Shown piece after piece: positions 47,467 through 56,207 of a stretch of 64,000 nt of DNA; position 1 is the stretch's first letter; each line of letters opens with the position of its first letter. The notes under the pieces were generated by a model, which was not told the origin of the DNA, ran no database searches, and worked only from the letters and a program-made list of their open reading frames with translations. The translations under genes and the position numbers were made by a program. The stretch is from Candidatus Limosilactobacillus merdavium (GTDB lineage: Bacteria; Bacillota; Bacilli; Lactobacillales; Lactobacillaceae), in NCBI GenBank assembly GCA_018883805.1, contig JAHLFK010000002.1:16657-80656 (forward strand), read 5' to 3'.

Positions 47467-48270
47467 ATGGATAATCGTCCAATTGGTGTAATGGATTCTG
47501 GCTTAGGTGGACTTTCTGTTGTACGCGTCCTCCAAAAGCAGTTACCGAACGAATCGATAATTTTTGTGGGGGATGAAGGTCATTTTCCATATGGTACAAA
47601 GACCCAAGACGAAATTCGACACTTGGTTGTTAATATTGGTAAGTTCTTGCAAAGCCAACCAGTAAAGATGATGGTGATTGCCTGTAATACTGCAACTGCT
47701 GCCGCATTAACAACAGTTCAAAAAGAATTAAACATTCCAGTGATTGGAGTAATCAATCCGGGCGCTAAAGCAGCAATCGAAAGTAAAGCACAGCGGGTTG
47801 GTGTAATCGCAACTGAGTCAACTACCCAAGATGGCGCTTATGTTCGTGAGATCAAGAAATTAGATCCAACTGTAAATGTTGTTAGTAAAGCAACTCAACC
47901 ACTAGTTTCCGTCGTTGAACATGGACATACTGGGACACCAGCAGCACAAAAAACAGTGGATCAACAATTGGCAATCTTTGATGATCAACCAGTTGATGCC
48001 TTGATTCTGGGTTGTACGCACTTTCCTTTCTTGACAAAGGAAATTAGAAAAAAGATGGGCCCTGCAGTGAAATTAATCGATCCTGCATTAGAAACGGTTA
48101 ACCAAGTTAAGACAATGTTAACGGCAAAGCAGCTTTTAAGTGATCAACCAGCCAGTTATGTTCTTTATTCAACTGGCAACCGTCAAGATCTCGAAGCGGG
48201 TGCGGAGAAATGGTTAAATGGTCAATATGATAGTTGCAACGAATTAAAATTAGGGGAGGATGATGACTAA
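47467..48270 (+). CDS. murI: Glutamate racemase
   Basis: Supplies D-glutamate for peptidoglycan. 267 residues; catalytic DSGLGG (10-15), first catalytic Cys73 in ACNTATAAA and second Cys183 in GCTHFPF. The upstream region has a weak TTGCAA/AATAAT promoter (47402-47430) and ACGGGG as ribosome site. Stop overlaps the rdgB start by one base, forming a three-gene operon with rdgB and ysnB. Confidence 0.97.
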   Translation: MDNRPIGVMDSGLGGLSVVRVLQKQLPNESIIFVGDEGHFPYGTKTQDEIRHLVVNIGKFLQSQPVKMMVIACNTATAAALTTVQKELNIPVIGVINPGAKAAIESKAQRVGVIATESTTQDGAYVREIKKLDPTVNVVSKATQPLVSVVEHGHTGTPAAQKTVDQQLAIFDDQPVDALILGCTHFPFLTKEIRKKMGPAVKLIDPALETVNQVKTMLTAKQLLSDQPASYVLYSTGNRQDLEAGAEKWLNGQYDSCNELKLGEDDD

Positions 48271-48866
48271 TGGATTCGCTCGTAATTGCTACTAAAAATC
48301 AAGGTAAGGCCCGTGAATATCGTGAAATGTTGGCACCTTACAAAATTGAAGTTAAGACACTTGCTGATTTCTCTGATCCAATCGCAATTAATGAAAATGG
48401 AACGACCTTTTTAGAAAATGCCACAATTAAAGCTCAAACAGTAATGGATGTACTTGGGATTCCTGTGATGGCTGATGATTCAGGGTTAGTTGTGGATGCA
48501 TTAGATGGTGCGCCTGGAGTCCATTCTGCTCGGTATGCTGGCGATCACGATGATCAAGCAAATAATGCAAAGCTCTTGCGTGAATTAACCGGTGTCCCTG
48601 AAAGTAAGCGAACAGCTCATTTCCACACAACAATCGTGGCTTTAAAACCTGATGGGGCTAAGTTAGTTGCTAATGGCCGAGTTGATGGCCGAATCTTAAC
48701 CGGTCCACGCGGTCATAATGGGTTTGGTTATGATCCACTGTTTTATGTCGAAAAATTCCATTGCGCAATGGCTGAATTGACAGCTGAACAAAAGAATTCA
48801 ATTAGTCACCGTGGTCGTGCGCTAGAAGAATTTCTTAAGCATTTTGCAGAATGGTGGAATAAGTAA
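48270..48866 (+). CDS. rdgB: XTP/dITP pyrophosphatase
   Basis: House-cleaning Ham1-family enzyme that hydrolyses dITP/XTP. 198 residues with IATKNQGKAREY, MADDSGLVVDAL, GVHSARYAG and GHNGFGYDPLF. The ATG overlaps the murI stop (TAATG); the stop in turn overlaps ysnB, consistent with translational coupling along murI-rdgB-ysnB. Confidence 0.96.
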   Translation: MDSLVIATKNQGKAREYREMLAPYKIEVKTLADFSDPIAINENGTTFLENATIKAQTVMDVLGIPVMADDSGLVVDALDGAPGVHSARYAGDHDDQANNAKLLRELTGVPESKRTAHFHTTIVALKPDGAKLVANGRVDGRILTGPRGHNGFGYDPLFYVEKFHCAMAELTAEQKNSISHRGRALEEFLKHFAEWWNK

Positions 48867-49390
48867 TGAAGGCATTAATTATTAGCGATAACCATGGCGA
48901 TAGTCGGATATTAAATGATATCAAAGAGCAATTTGCTCAGGATGTGGATGTTTTAGTTCATTGTGGTGATTCAGAATTAAAAGCTGATTCAACCGCAATG
49001 CAAGGGTTTAAAGCTGTAAAAGGAAACAATGATTGGGGATTAGATTATCCAGGTCAACTCGAATTTACGGTTGCGGGTATTTCTTTCTTGGTTGTTCATG
49101 GTGATCATGATCAGGTTAATTATTCTCTGACACCTTTGATGTTAAAGGCACAATCATTCGGTTCTAATGTGGTTTGTTATGGACATACACACCAATTAGC
49201 TGTATCAATGAATGATGACATTTTATTTATTAATCCGGGAAGTATTAGCCTGCCTCGTGGCGAATATTCACGGATTGGTGGAACATTTGCGATTGTTGAT
49301 GCTAATGAAGAAAGATACATGGTTGACTACTATGATCGCAATTGTCAATTACTGCCAGAACTACACTTCGAATTTGAACGACCAAACTAA
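48866..49390 (+). CDS. ysnB: YfcE/MJ0936-family metallophosphoesterase (YsnB)
   Basis: 174 residues with the calcineurin-like metal motifs: SDNHGD (7-12), HCGDSE, KGNND, VHGDHD and YGHTHQ. Hydrolyses phosphodiesters in vitro in homologues; substrate in the cell unknown. Last gene of the murI operon. Confidence 0.92.
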   Translation: MKALIISDNHGDSRILNDIKEQFAQDVDVLVHCGDSELKADSTAMQGFKAVKGNNDWGLDYPGQLEFTVAGISFLVVHGDHDQVNYSLTPLMLKAQSFGSNVVCYGHTHQLAVSMNDDILFINPGSISLPRGEYSRIGGTFAIVDANEERYMVDYYDRNCQLLPELHFEFERPN

Positions 49391-49401
49391 TAAAAACAAA
49401 C

Positions 49402-49449
49402 ACCTCCTTGAAAGTCTAAATGATTATTAGGCTCACAAGGAGGTTATCT
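49402..49449. terminator. Terminator between ysnB and mscS
   Basis: ACCTCCTTG (49402-49410) pairs with CAAGGAGGT (49436-49444), then TTATCTTT. The arms coincide with complete anti-Shine-Dalgarno and Shine-Dalgarno sequences. Likely works for both converging genes. Confidence 0.75.
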
Positions 49450-49458
49450 TTATAATAG

Positions 49459-50325
49459 CTATGATTTTGTAGTTGAAGGGTTTTCGGTCCAACCGAGAGG
49501 GATTTTATTTGCACGTAAAGCCTTTAAATACTGTGAAAGGAACTTACTTGCAATTTGATCCTGAACACCGTTTTGCGTAGTGATCGTTACGCGAAAAACT
49601 AGTTGACCATTTGTGTTGACGGGGCCGACAATAACGGGAGTTGAGCGTAATTCAGTAACTGTAGCAGTTAACTTTTTATTTTCCTCACTAATAATTTCCG
49701 CAATTTTTTCGAGAGGTGCCTTTGGCGAAATCCGGATATCAATATTTGCAACCATGTTATTTCGCGAAAAATTACGAACCGTAGTAATTCTTCTGTTGGG
49801 GATATAGTTTAATGTTCCGTCACTACTAGTAATTTGAGTAGTACGCAACCCTAAGGCAGTGACTGTTCCCTTAATTGAATCAACCTCAACAACATCACCA
49901 ACGTCTAATTGTTGTTCAAGTAAAATAAAAAAACCAGTGACCATATCGCTAACGAATCCTTGAGCACCAAGTCCTAAAGCAATACTGAATATTCCGGCAC
50001 CAGCGATTAATGTTCCAACCGGTACACCAATTTCGGATAAGATTGCATATAGTAAAAAGAAATAGCACGTGTAGCGGTAGATATTAAGAGTAAGTGCATG
50101 AATCGTCGCTACCCGATTGCTTGACTTGAGGATCTTGACGTGATTAGATTCGACAAATAGGTGATCGATGATGAGTCGTCCTAACCACAGTAAAATGAAA
50201 AACAAGATAATCGTAACGACGATTAACAATAAGCGACTAAAAAAGTGCTGAGAAATTTCATGCCATGATAAGTCGGTAAAAACTTTAGTGACTTGTTGGA
50301 ATTGCTTATTAAGCACTGAATTCAT
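49459..50325 (-). CDS. mscS: Small-conductance mechanosensitive channel (MscS)
   Basis: 288 residues with three N-terminal membrane helices; the pore-lining helix is Gly/Ala-rich (GLGAQGFVSDMVTGFFIL), followed by the beta domain (DVGDVVEVDSIKGTV) and a cytoplasmic alpha/beta domain. Releases osmolytes on hypo-osmotic shock; related to B. subtilis YkuT. On the - strand with AAGGAGGA before ATG at 50325. Confidence 0.94.
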   Translation of the reverse strand: MNSVLNKQFQQVTKVFTDLSWHEISQHFFSRLLLIVVTIILFFILLWLGRLIIDHLFVESNHVKILKSSNRVATIHALTLNIYRYTCYFFLLYAILSEIGVPVGTLIAGAGIFSIALGLGAQGFVSDMVTGFFILLEQQLDVGDVVEVDSIKGTVTALGLRTTQITSSDGTLNYIPNRRITTVRNFSRNNMVANIDIRISPKAPLEKIAEIISEENKKLTATVTELRSTPVIVGPVNTNGQLVFRVTITTQNGVQDQIASKFLSQYLKALRANKIPLGWTENPSTTKS

Positions 50326-50354
50326 TATTTTCCTCCTTAAAAAATCCTTATTTT

Positions 50355-50383
50355 ATTGTACAAGTCATTGGATTGATTGTCGA
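50355..50383 (-). promoter_or_regulatory. mscS promoter
   Basis: On the - strand: TCGACA (50383-50378) and TACAAT (50360-50355), 17-bp spacer. Its -35 overlaps the -35 of the divergent ytxG promoter. Confidence 0.6.
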
Positions 50384-50406
50384 ATGGGAGTTAGATATGC
50401 TATTCT
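50377..50406 (+). promoter_or_regulatory. Promoter of ytxG-ytxH
   Basis: TTGTCG (50377-50382) and TATTCT (50401-50406) with an 18-bp spacer and a TGC extended -10. Confidence 0.55.
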
Positions 50407-50453
50407 ACTATTGTTAATTGATTTATCGTAACTTACAAAAAGGAGGATTAGTG

Positions 50454-50885
50454 ATGACAATTGGTGAATTAGCTGGACTGATTGCAGCAATTGCATTTGT
50501 TATCCTGGTCATTTTTGCCTGCATTTCACTCAACCAGGTAAGCAAAATGTTGAAGGAAACTAATGATTCAGTAAAGGTGCTTTCAAGTGATGTTGATGCT
50601 TTAAGTAAAGAAACAGAAAAATTGTTGGGCAATACCAATAGCTTACTTGAAGATCTTAATAAGAAGTCAGGAGAACTTGATCCTGCCGTTAAGGCAGTTG
50701 CTGATGTTGGTCAAAGTGTTTCAAACGTTAATGATGCCCTAAATAATTTTGTTGAACGACGGGAAGAACGTCAAAGTCGGTTCTCTAATTTAGCAAAATC
50801 AGCAACCCAGGCTGCAGTGTTGGGAACATTACGAAAAGTTCGTCAACATCGACAAGCAAAGAAAGCAAAGGAGATGGATGAATAA
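50454..50885 (+). CDS. ytxG: DUF948 membrane-anchored coiled-coil protein (YtxG-like)
   Basis: 143 residues: N-terminal membrane helix (about 6-26) then a long amphipathic helix with regular heptads (KMLKETNDSVKVLSSDV...). DUF948; linked to general stress in B. subtilis, molecular role unknown. ATG 50454 is 7 bp after AAGGAGGA. Overlaps ytxH by one base. Confidence 0.88.
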   Translation: MTIGELAGLIAAIAFVILVIFACISLNQVSKMLKETNDSVKVLSSDVDALSKETEKLLGNTNSLLEDLNKKSGELDPAVKAVADVGQSVSNVNDALNNFVERREERQSRFSNLAKSATQAAVLGTLRKVRQHRQAKKAKEMDE

Positions 50886-51274
50886 TGAGTAAGAATATTT
50901 TATTAGGAGCAATCCTTGGTGGAACTGCTACTTATGTTGCTTGGAAGACTTTATCTGCAAAGCAAAAAGAATCAATTAAAGAAAATATTAGTTCATGTGT
51001 AACTGATTTTGCAGACGCATCAACCGACTATGCATTAAATGCCCTCGATATTATCGATGAAAAGTTAGCTGAATATGAAGCTAGTGACAAGGTAAGTGAC
51101 CTGAGCAGTCGGTTTAGTGAGGCCGCTGATGGGGTTAAGAATAAGGCCAGCAAAGTAGTTGATCATTTTACTAATGAAGATTTTGATAAGCAGACTGCAG
51201 ATATTCGGCAACAACTTGCAAAGAGCGCTGAACCAGACATTGTGATTGACGCAACCAAAGAAAAGCATGATTAA
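50885..51274 (+). CDS. ytxH: YtxH-like protein
   Basis: 129 residues, short hydrophobic N-terminus (ILLGAILGGTATYVAW) followed by a helical, charged region; typical YtxH/Gsp14 size. Start overlaps the ytxG stop (TAATG). Precedes ccpA, as in other Bacilli. Function unknown; stress-related by family. Confidence 0.82.
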   Translation: MSKNILLGAILGGTATYVAWKTLSAKQKESIKENISSCVTDFADASTDYALNALDIIDEKLAEYEASDKVSDLSSRFSEAADGVKNKASKVVDHFTNEDFDKQTADIRQQLAKSAEPDIVIDATKEKHD

Positions 51275-51293
51275 AACTTGCATTAGTTATACG

Positions 51294-51336
51294 AAAAGAC
51301 GCTTAGCATTTAACTTTGAATGCTGGCGTTTTTTAT
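51294..51336 (+). terminator. Terminator after ytxH
   Basis: AAAAGACGCTTAGCATT pairs with AATGCTGGCGTTTTTT, long T run. Confidence 0.85.
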
Positions 51337-51392
51337 TTTTCACCCATAATACTGTGAACAAATAGCATAATATTAGCGATTTGAAAAAAATT

Positions 51393-51431
51393 ATGGTAAC
51401 GTTTGCCAAAAGTAGTTGGATCTGATATATT
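51393..51431 (+). promoter_or_regulatory. ccpA promoter with overlapping cre-like operator
   Basis: TTGCCA (51403-51408) and TATATT (51426-51431), 17-bp spacer. The imperfect palindrome 51393-51408 (TGGCAAACGTTACCAT on the - strand) matches 14 of 16 positions of WTGNAARCGNWWWCAW and covers the -35, predicting CcpA autorepression. Confidence 0.6.
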
Positions 51432-51489
51432 AATGTGGTTATGAAAAATTATGAAAGCAAATAAAGACAATAAAGAAAGGGCTATCAAT

Positions 51490-52497
51490 ATGGAAAAACA
51501 AGCAGTTACCATTTACACTGTTGCTCGTGAAGCACGTGTTTCTATGGCTACCGTTTCGCGGGTAGTTAACGGTAATCCAAACGTTAAACCAGAAACACGG
51601 CAAAAAGTGCTTGATGTTATTAAAAAACTAAACTATCGTCCGAATGCTGTTGCTCGTGGTTTAGCTTCAAAGAAGACCACTACTGTTGGGGTAATCATTC
51701 CTAGTGTTACTAACCCATATTTTGCTGAATTAGCGTTAGGAATTGACGATATTGCGACGATGTATAAGTACAATATCATTTTAACCAATTCCGATTTTAA
51801 CGATGATAAGGTATTAAAAGTTGCTCGTGGATTGTTGGCTAAACAAGTTGACGGAATTATTTTCATGGGCCATGATATGTCAGCTGAATTACAACAAGAA
51901 TTTGAAGCTTCTAATACTCCTGTTGTTGTAGCTGGCTCAATTGTAAACGATGATCAACTTGCTACTGTGCGGATTGATTACCAAAGCGCAGCTAAGGAAG
52001 CCACTAATTATTTGTTAGATCATAATCATGATCGGGTTGCATTTATGGTTAGCTCACTTGATTATTCTATTAACTCAAAGTATCGTTTAGCAGGTTACAA
52101 GGAAGCACTAGCAGAACATAATATTCCATACGAATCCAAGTACGTTATTGAAACTAATGGTGACTACAACCGTGCTTACGAACAAGCTACTCATTTGGTC
52201 GAACAAGGTGTTAAGGCAGCTTATGTAAGTGATGATGATTTGGCAGCTGGTCTCTTAAATGGTTTAACTGATAATCAAATTAAGGTTCCAGATGAATTTG
52301 AGATCATTACATCAAACGACACCAAATACGCTAAGATTACTCGGCCAACGTTAACGTCAATCACTCAACCACTTTATGATATTGGTGCTATTTCTATGCG
52401 TCTCTTAACTAAGATGATGGATGGAGAAGTAAGTGATAGTGATGATGTAATTCTCGATCACGGAATAATTGAGCGCCAATCTACACGTCGAGGTTAA
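51490..52497 (+). CDS. ccpA: Catabolite control protein A
   Basis: LacI-family regulator, 335 residues. DNA-binding helix-turn-helix at about 7-30 (TIYTVAREARVSMATVSRVVNG), hinge RPNAVARGLASKKTTTVGVIIP, then the sugar-binding-like domain that binds HPr-Ser-P. Represses or activates carbon genes at cre sites. ATG 51490 follows AAAGAAAGG; the extension to 51451 has no conserved sequence. A cre-like site lies on its own promoter. Confidence 0.95.
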   Translation: MEKQAVTIYTVAREARVSMATVSRVVNGNPNVKPETRQKVLDVIKKLNYRPNAVARGLASKKTTTVGVIIPSVTNPYFAELALGIDDIATMYKYNIILTNSDFNDDKVLKVARGLLAKQVDGIIFMGHDMSAELQQEFEASNTPVVVAGSIVNDDQLATVRIDYQSAAKEATNYLLDHNHDRVAFMVSSLDYSINSKYRLAGYKEALAEHNIPYESKYVIETNGDYNRAYEQATHLVEQGVKAAYVSDDDLAAGLLNGLTDNQIKVPDEFEIITSNDTKYAKITRPTLTSITQPLYDIGAISMRLLTKMMDGEVSDSDDVILDHGIIERQSTRRG

Positions 52498-52504
52498 TAT
52501 AACC

Positions 52505-53341
52505 GTGGAAACACGAAGCGCACTTCGTCAAGAGCGTGAGGAGAAAAAGCAGCAAAAGGAGAAACCGGTTAAACGGCGGCACCCGGCTTTCATTATCTGG
52601 GGGACAGTTTTGTTAACTTTATTAACGCTCTCGATGATTTTAAATCAGACTATCTTAAACGCACGATTTGCAGTCCATGAGATCACTACTTCAAATTTAT
52701 CGACCACGTTAATGGATAATGTGAATCAAGGGTTATCTCAGTATGGGATCTCTTCTAACGTGATTTCCTCTAGTGAGTCAAACAAATTAATTAAACAGGC
52801 AGTTAACCAGGTTTATTCAGGGAAAGAAATAAATCTTAATCTGCAATCCGAAGTAAATAACGTCGGTGATTCGGTCTCACAAGCAGCTGCAAAGTACGGA
52901 ATTTCTGCTTCAATTCCCAGTTCTGTAACTTCTGAAGCAGGTAGCAACATTTCAAATGCTGTAAATAGTCAACTTAATACCCCGCAAGTTAAACAATTAA
53001 CCAACGGAATAACGATTGCAAAGACTGTTGATCATATAGTGATGATCGGATCTTTGATTGGGCTGATTGTAATGGCGATAATGGCCTTACCAGGACGACA
53101 CCTATTAGGATCATTCTCTTGGATTGGCCTATGGGGTACTATTATTGTTTATGCCTTAATTTTAGGATTAAGCGCAATTATTTCACAGGTAGGAGCTCAG
53201 TTCCCTGACTACAGTACCTTTACTGCTCAATTAGCTACTGATTTCCAATCACAGGCACAGAATATCTGGATCGTTCTGCTGATAATAACGATCATCTTAT
53301 TCTTAGTCCGGATTGGTGGTCGTGTAGTGAAAAGGCAGTAA
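52505..53341 (+). CDS. Uncharacterised membrane protein with extracellular helical domain
   Basis: 278 residues, not recognised. Basic cytoplasmic N-terminus (residues 1-27), one membrane helix (about 28-48), a Ser/Asn/Gln-rich extracytoplasmic region of about 130 residues (about 50-180), then three hydrophobic helices and a short basic end. The GTG at 52505 lies 7 bp after the ccpA stop; the ribosome site (GAGG) is about 12 bp upstream, so the start is uncertain. No promoter seen, so it probably shares the ccpA transcript. Possible sensor or transporter-associated protein; this is a guess. Confidence 0.72.
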   Translation: METRSALRQEREEKKQQKEKPVKRRHPAFIIWGTVLLTLLTLSMILNQTILNARFAVHEITTSNLSTTLMDNVNQGLSQYGISSNVISSSESNKLIKQAVNQVYSGKEINLNLQSEVNNVGDSVSQAAAKYGISASIPSSVTSEAGSNISNAVNSQLNTPQVKQLTNGITIAKTVDHIVMIGSLIGLIVMAIMALPGRHLLGSFSWIGLWGTIIVYALILGLSAIISQVGAQFPDYSTFTAQLATDFQSQAQNIWIVLLIITIILFLVRIGGRVVKRQ

Positions 53342-53344
53342 ACC

Positions 53345-53373
53345 TTGAATTTAGTAGGGAGATCTGCTAAAAT
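53345..53373 (+). promoter_or_regulatory. yebC promoter
   Basis: TTGAAT (53345-53350) and TAAAAT (53368-53373), 17-bp spacer, TGC extended -10. Confidence 0.65.
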
Positions 53374-53414
53374 CTACCTGTTTATCACATTAATTAAGAA
53401 AAGAGGAGTCAGTA

Positions 53415-54152
53415 ATGTCAGGACATTCAAAATGGCATAACATTCAGGGACGTAAGAACGCCCAAGATGCTAAACGTGGTAAGATTTTCCAAAAGATTTC
53501 ACGTGATTTGTACCAAGCAGCTAAAGCAGGTGACCCTGATCCAGCGAACAATGCCCAATTACGTTTGGTAATTGACAAGGCTCATGCCGCTAACATGCCA
53601 AAGAAGAACATTGATCGGGCAATTGCTAAGGCTTCTGGTATTGGTGGCGCAAAGTTCGAAGAAGTTACTTACGAAGGTTATGCACCAGGTGGTGTTGCCG
53701 TAATGGTTTCTGCTTTGACTGATAACAAGAACCGGACTGCAGCAGCGGTACGTTCAGCATTTACCCATGCTGGTGGTTCACTTGGAGCTAGTGGTTCAGT
53801 TTCATACATGTTCGACCGTAAAGGTTTAATTGAAATTCTTCGTGATGGCCTTGATAAGAGTGAAGATGACATGTTGATGGATGCACTTGATGCAGGTGCT
53901 GATGACATGAAGGCAACTGACGAAAAGTTCCAAATCTTCACTGATCCAAGTAGCATGACAAGTGTTCGTGACGCTTTACGTGAAAAGGGTTATGACCTTG
54001 ATACTGCAGAAGTAACCATGATTCCACAAAATCGGACTGCTGTTCCTGAAGATAAGGTTAAGCAATACAACCACCTTATCGATGAATTAACTGCAAACGA
54101 TGATGTTGCGGATATTTATGAAGCTGGTCAATTACCAGAAGATGCTGAATAA
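53415..54152 (+). CDS. yebC: YebC/PmpR-family translation or transcription factor
   Basis: 245 residues with the invariant [22 protein letters not shown]-terminal signature and three-domain length of the TACO1/YebC family. Described both as transcriptional regulators and as factors helping ribosomes through polyproline tracts. AGAGGAG precedes the ATG. Single gene with its own promoter and terminator, next to the comG operon. Confidence 0.95.
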   Translation: MSGHSKWHNIQGRKNAQDAKRGKIFQKISRDLYQAAKAGDPDPANNAQLRLVIDKAHAANMPKKNIDRAIAKASGIGGAKFEEVTYEGYAPGGVAVMVSALTDNKNRTAAAVRSAFTHAGGSLGASGSVSYMFDRKGLIEILRDGLDKSEDDMLMDALDAGADDMKATDEKFQIFTDPSSMTSVRDALREKGYDLDTAEVTMIPQNRTAVPEDKVKQYNHLIDELTANDDVADIYEAGQLPEDAE

Positions 54153-54161
54153 GTATAAAAG

Positions 54162-54187
54162 AGTCGGGAATTTCCCGGCTTTTTTTG
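54162..54187 (+). terminator. Terminator after yebC
   Basis: AGTCGGG/CCCGGCT with loop AATTT and a run of seven T. Confidence 0.9.
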
Positions 54188-54247
54188 TTTTAAAAAATTT
54201 AAGGGTGACTTTTTTACGTTCTTCTATATTGGAGGCGTAGATTAGTA

Positions 54248-55222
54248 ATGGAAAAATTTGAAGAGTTTGTAAATAACGCAATTAGCAAAAGGTGTTCCGA
54301 TATTTTTGTTCTTCCTTTTGGTGATCATTTTCGCATTATGGATTGTATTAAAGGGAAGAAGAAAGTTGTGACCGAGTTGTCAGCAAAAGCAGGGCAACAA
54401 ATGATTGCGTATTTCAAATATCGCGGCAATATGACAGTTAGTGAGCATCGGCGACCACAAATTGGTGCATTGAAATGGAAAGCAAATAGTGGTGAGTTTG
54501 TAGATTTACGATTATCAACGGTTGGAGACTACCAATCTCGAGAATCCTTAGTAATTCGTTTGATATATTCGTTGTCTGCGATTAAGTATCAGGTAGCCTT
54601 TCCTCAGCAGTGGGATGAACTAGAACAGCTGGTACTCCAAAGGGGACTGATTCTTTTTGCTGGACCGATGGGATCGGGGAAAACAACCACAATGTATCGT
54701 TTGGCAAAGAAGTTAGCGGTGGAAGAGTTAGTTATGACAATTGAGGATCCTGTAGAAATTGAAGAGAGCGACTTTCTCCAATTACAAGTAAATAATACTG
54801 CAGGGATGGGGTATCAAGAGTTACTTAAAGTTGGTTTGCGGCATCGTCCGGATAATTTCATTATTGGCGAAATAAGAGATCCACAGACGGCTAAAATGGC
54901 TGTTCAAGCTGCCTTGAGTGGTCATTTAGTTTTAGCAACAGTTCATGCGACTAATGCATGTGGTGCAATAGCAAGAATGCGGCAATTAGGGGTTGAGTCG
55001 TATTATCTACAGCAAGTGCTTACGGGAATATGTTACCAGCGACTCCTTCCGCTGAAACAAAGCTCTGCGGTTTTGTTTGAATTACTAGCAAATAATGACG
55101 GATTCCAAATAACAGAAGAAGGGCATAGGGGGATGAGTGATGAGTGGCAACAACGGCTTAAACAGCTACTTCAAGAAGAACAAATTACATTGGCAACTTA
55201 CGAAAAATTCCAAAACGGTTAA
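54248..55222 (+). CDS. comGA: Competence pilus ATPase ComGA
   Basis: Type II/IV secretion ATPase that powers the transformation pseudopilus. 324 residues, lacking the long N-terminal domain of PilB. Walker A GPMGSGKT begins near residue 139, the Asp box is TIEDPVE, Walker B FIIGEIRD, and the His box ATVHATN. First gene of comGA-GG. GGAGGCG lies about 10 bp before ATG 54248. The 95-bp gap after yebC contains no good sigma-A promoter, which would fit use of a competence sigma factor. Confidence 0.94.
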   Translation: MEKFEEFVNNAISKRCSDIFVLPFGDHFRIMDCIKGKKKVVTELSAKAGQQMIAYFKYRGNMTVSEHRRPQIGALKWKANSGEFVDLRLSTVGDYQSRESLVIRLIYSLSAIKYQVAFPQQWDELEQLVLQRGLILFAGPMGSGKTTTMYRLAKKLAVEELVMTIEDPVEIEESDFLQLQVNNTAGMGYQELLKVGLRHRPDNFIIGEIRDPQTAKMAVQAALSGHLVLATVHATNACGAIARMRQLGVESYYLQQVLTGICYQRLLPLKQSSAVLFELLANNDGFQITEEGHRGMSDEWQQRLKQLLQEEQITLATYEKFQNG

Positions 55223-56207
55223 GTTTAGTCGGCATGATCAAGCTGAGTGGCTACTGTTAATCGCAGATCTTTTGAAGAGTGGCTTTCCTCTTCATCATGC
55301 AATTGCCTTTTCAGCTTCTGTTTTGAATAAGCACCGGATTCTCTTTCAGACAATTAATCAATCAATGAGTGCTGGAGAAACATTTGCTGACTGTCTCAAA
55401 CCATATATTGGGACAAACCTGTACTACCAACTGCTTTTAGCAGAACAACATGGCAATCTGGAAGAATGCTTACAAGAAATTGGCAAATTGATGGTCCTTC
55501 AAGAAAAGCAACGGCAGAAGTTGGTTAACTTAATACAGTATCCATTAATTCTTTTAGGACTCTTAATCATTCTAATGATCGCTTTAAAGGTTTTCGTTTT
55601 TCCAGAATTGAGCGAATGGGGCGGAAAGTCAGGGAACTTTGATAACTTTTACTTGATAGACATTTTTGCTTATTCTGCTGGTGGGATTATCGTTACTGCT
55701 TTCCTTGAAATAATGAAATGGTCGAAGATGGATCAATTACAGAAGGTTCGTACTTGTTGCTCGTTGCCAGTGATTGGAAAATGCTATCGTCTATTTTATG
55801 GCTATTACGTGGTAACCAACTTGGCAATGATGATGCGCCACGGATTAAAAATCCGCGAAATTTGTCTGATTGTTGAAAAGTACCAATCGCAGGACTTCTT
55901 ATCGTTATTAGGGAAAATAGTGAAAAATGAGGTAAATCAAGGACATGATTTGACGCTTGTTTTTCAGCAAGCTCCTTTTCTTCCCCCAGAATTGAAATTA
56001 ATTATTGAAAAGGGATCGACAATTGATGATTTGGGGAATGACTTAACAGCATTAGCCAATATTTTATTTCAGCGGTTGGCAAGCCGGATTGAACGGTTGT
56101 TAACGTTAATCCAACCAATTATTTTTGGGATAATCGCAATAATTATTGTTGGCCTTTACCTTCGACTTTTATTACCAATTTATCATTCAATGCAGGGGGT
56201 TATTTAG
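55140..56207 (+). CDS. comGB: Competence pilus assembly protein ComGB
   Basis: GspF/PilC-type membrane platform with two repeated helical domains and three membrane helices (about 135-155, 175-190, last 35 residues). 355 residues. The ATG at 55140, with AGGGGG 7 bp upstream, gives an 83-base overlap with comGA in another frame; such overlap is seen in other comG operons. comGC starts directly at the stop. Confidence 0.91.
   Translation: MSGNNGLNSYFKKNKLHWQLTKNSKTVKFSRHDQAEWLLLIADLLKSGFPLHHAIAFSASVLNKHRILFQTINQSMSAGETFADCLKPYIGTNLYYQLLLAEQHGNLEECLQEIGKLMVLQEKQRQKLVNLIQYPLILLGLLIILMIALKVFVFPELSEWGGKSGNFDNFYLIDIFAYSAGGIIVTAFLEIMKWSKMDQLQKVRTCCSLPVIGKCYRLFYGYYVVTNLAMMMRHGLKIREICLIVEKYQSQDFLSLLGKIVKNEVNQGHDLTLVFQQAPFLPPELKLIIEKGSTIDDLGNDLTALANILFQRLASRIERLLTLIQPIIFGIIAIIIVGLYLRLLLPIYHSMQGVI

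Noticed and set aside
52469-52504. Upstream extension of the unknown membrane protein into ccpA
   Set aside because: No ribosome site; GTG 52505 just after ccpA is more plausible.
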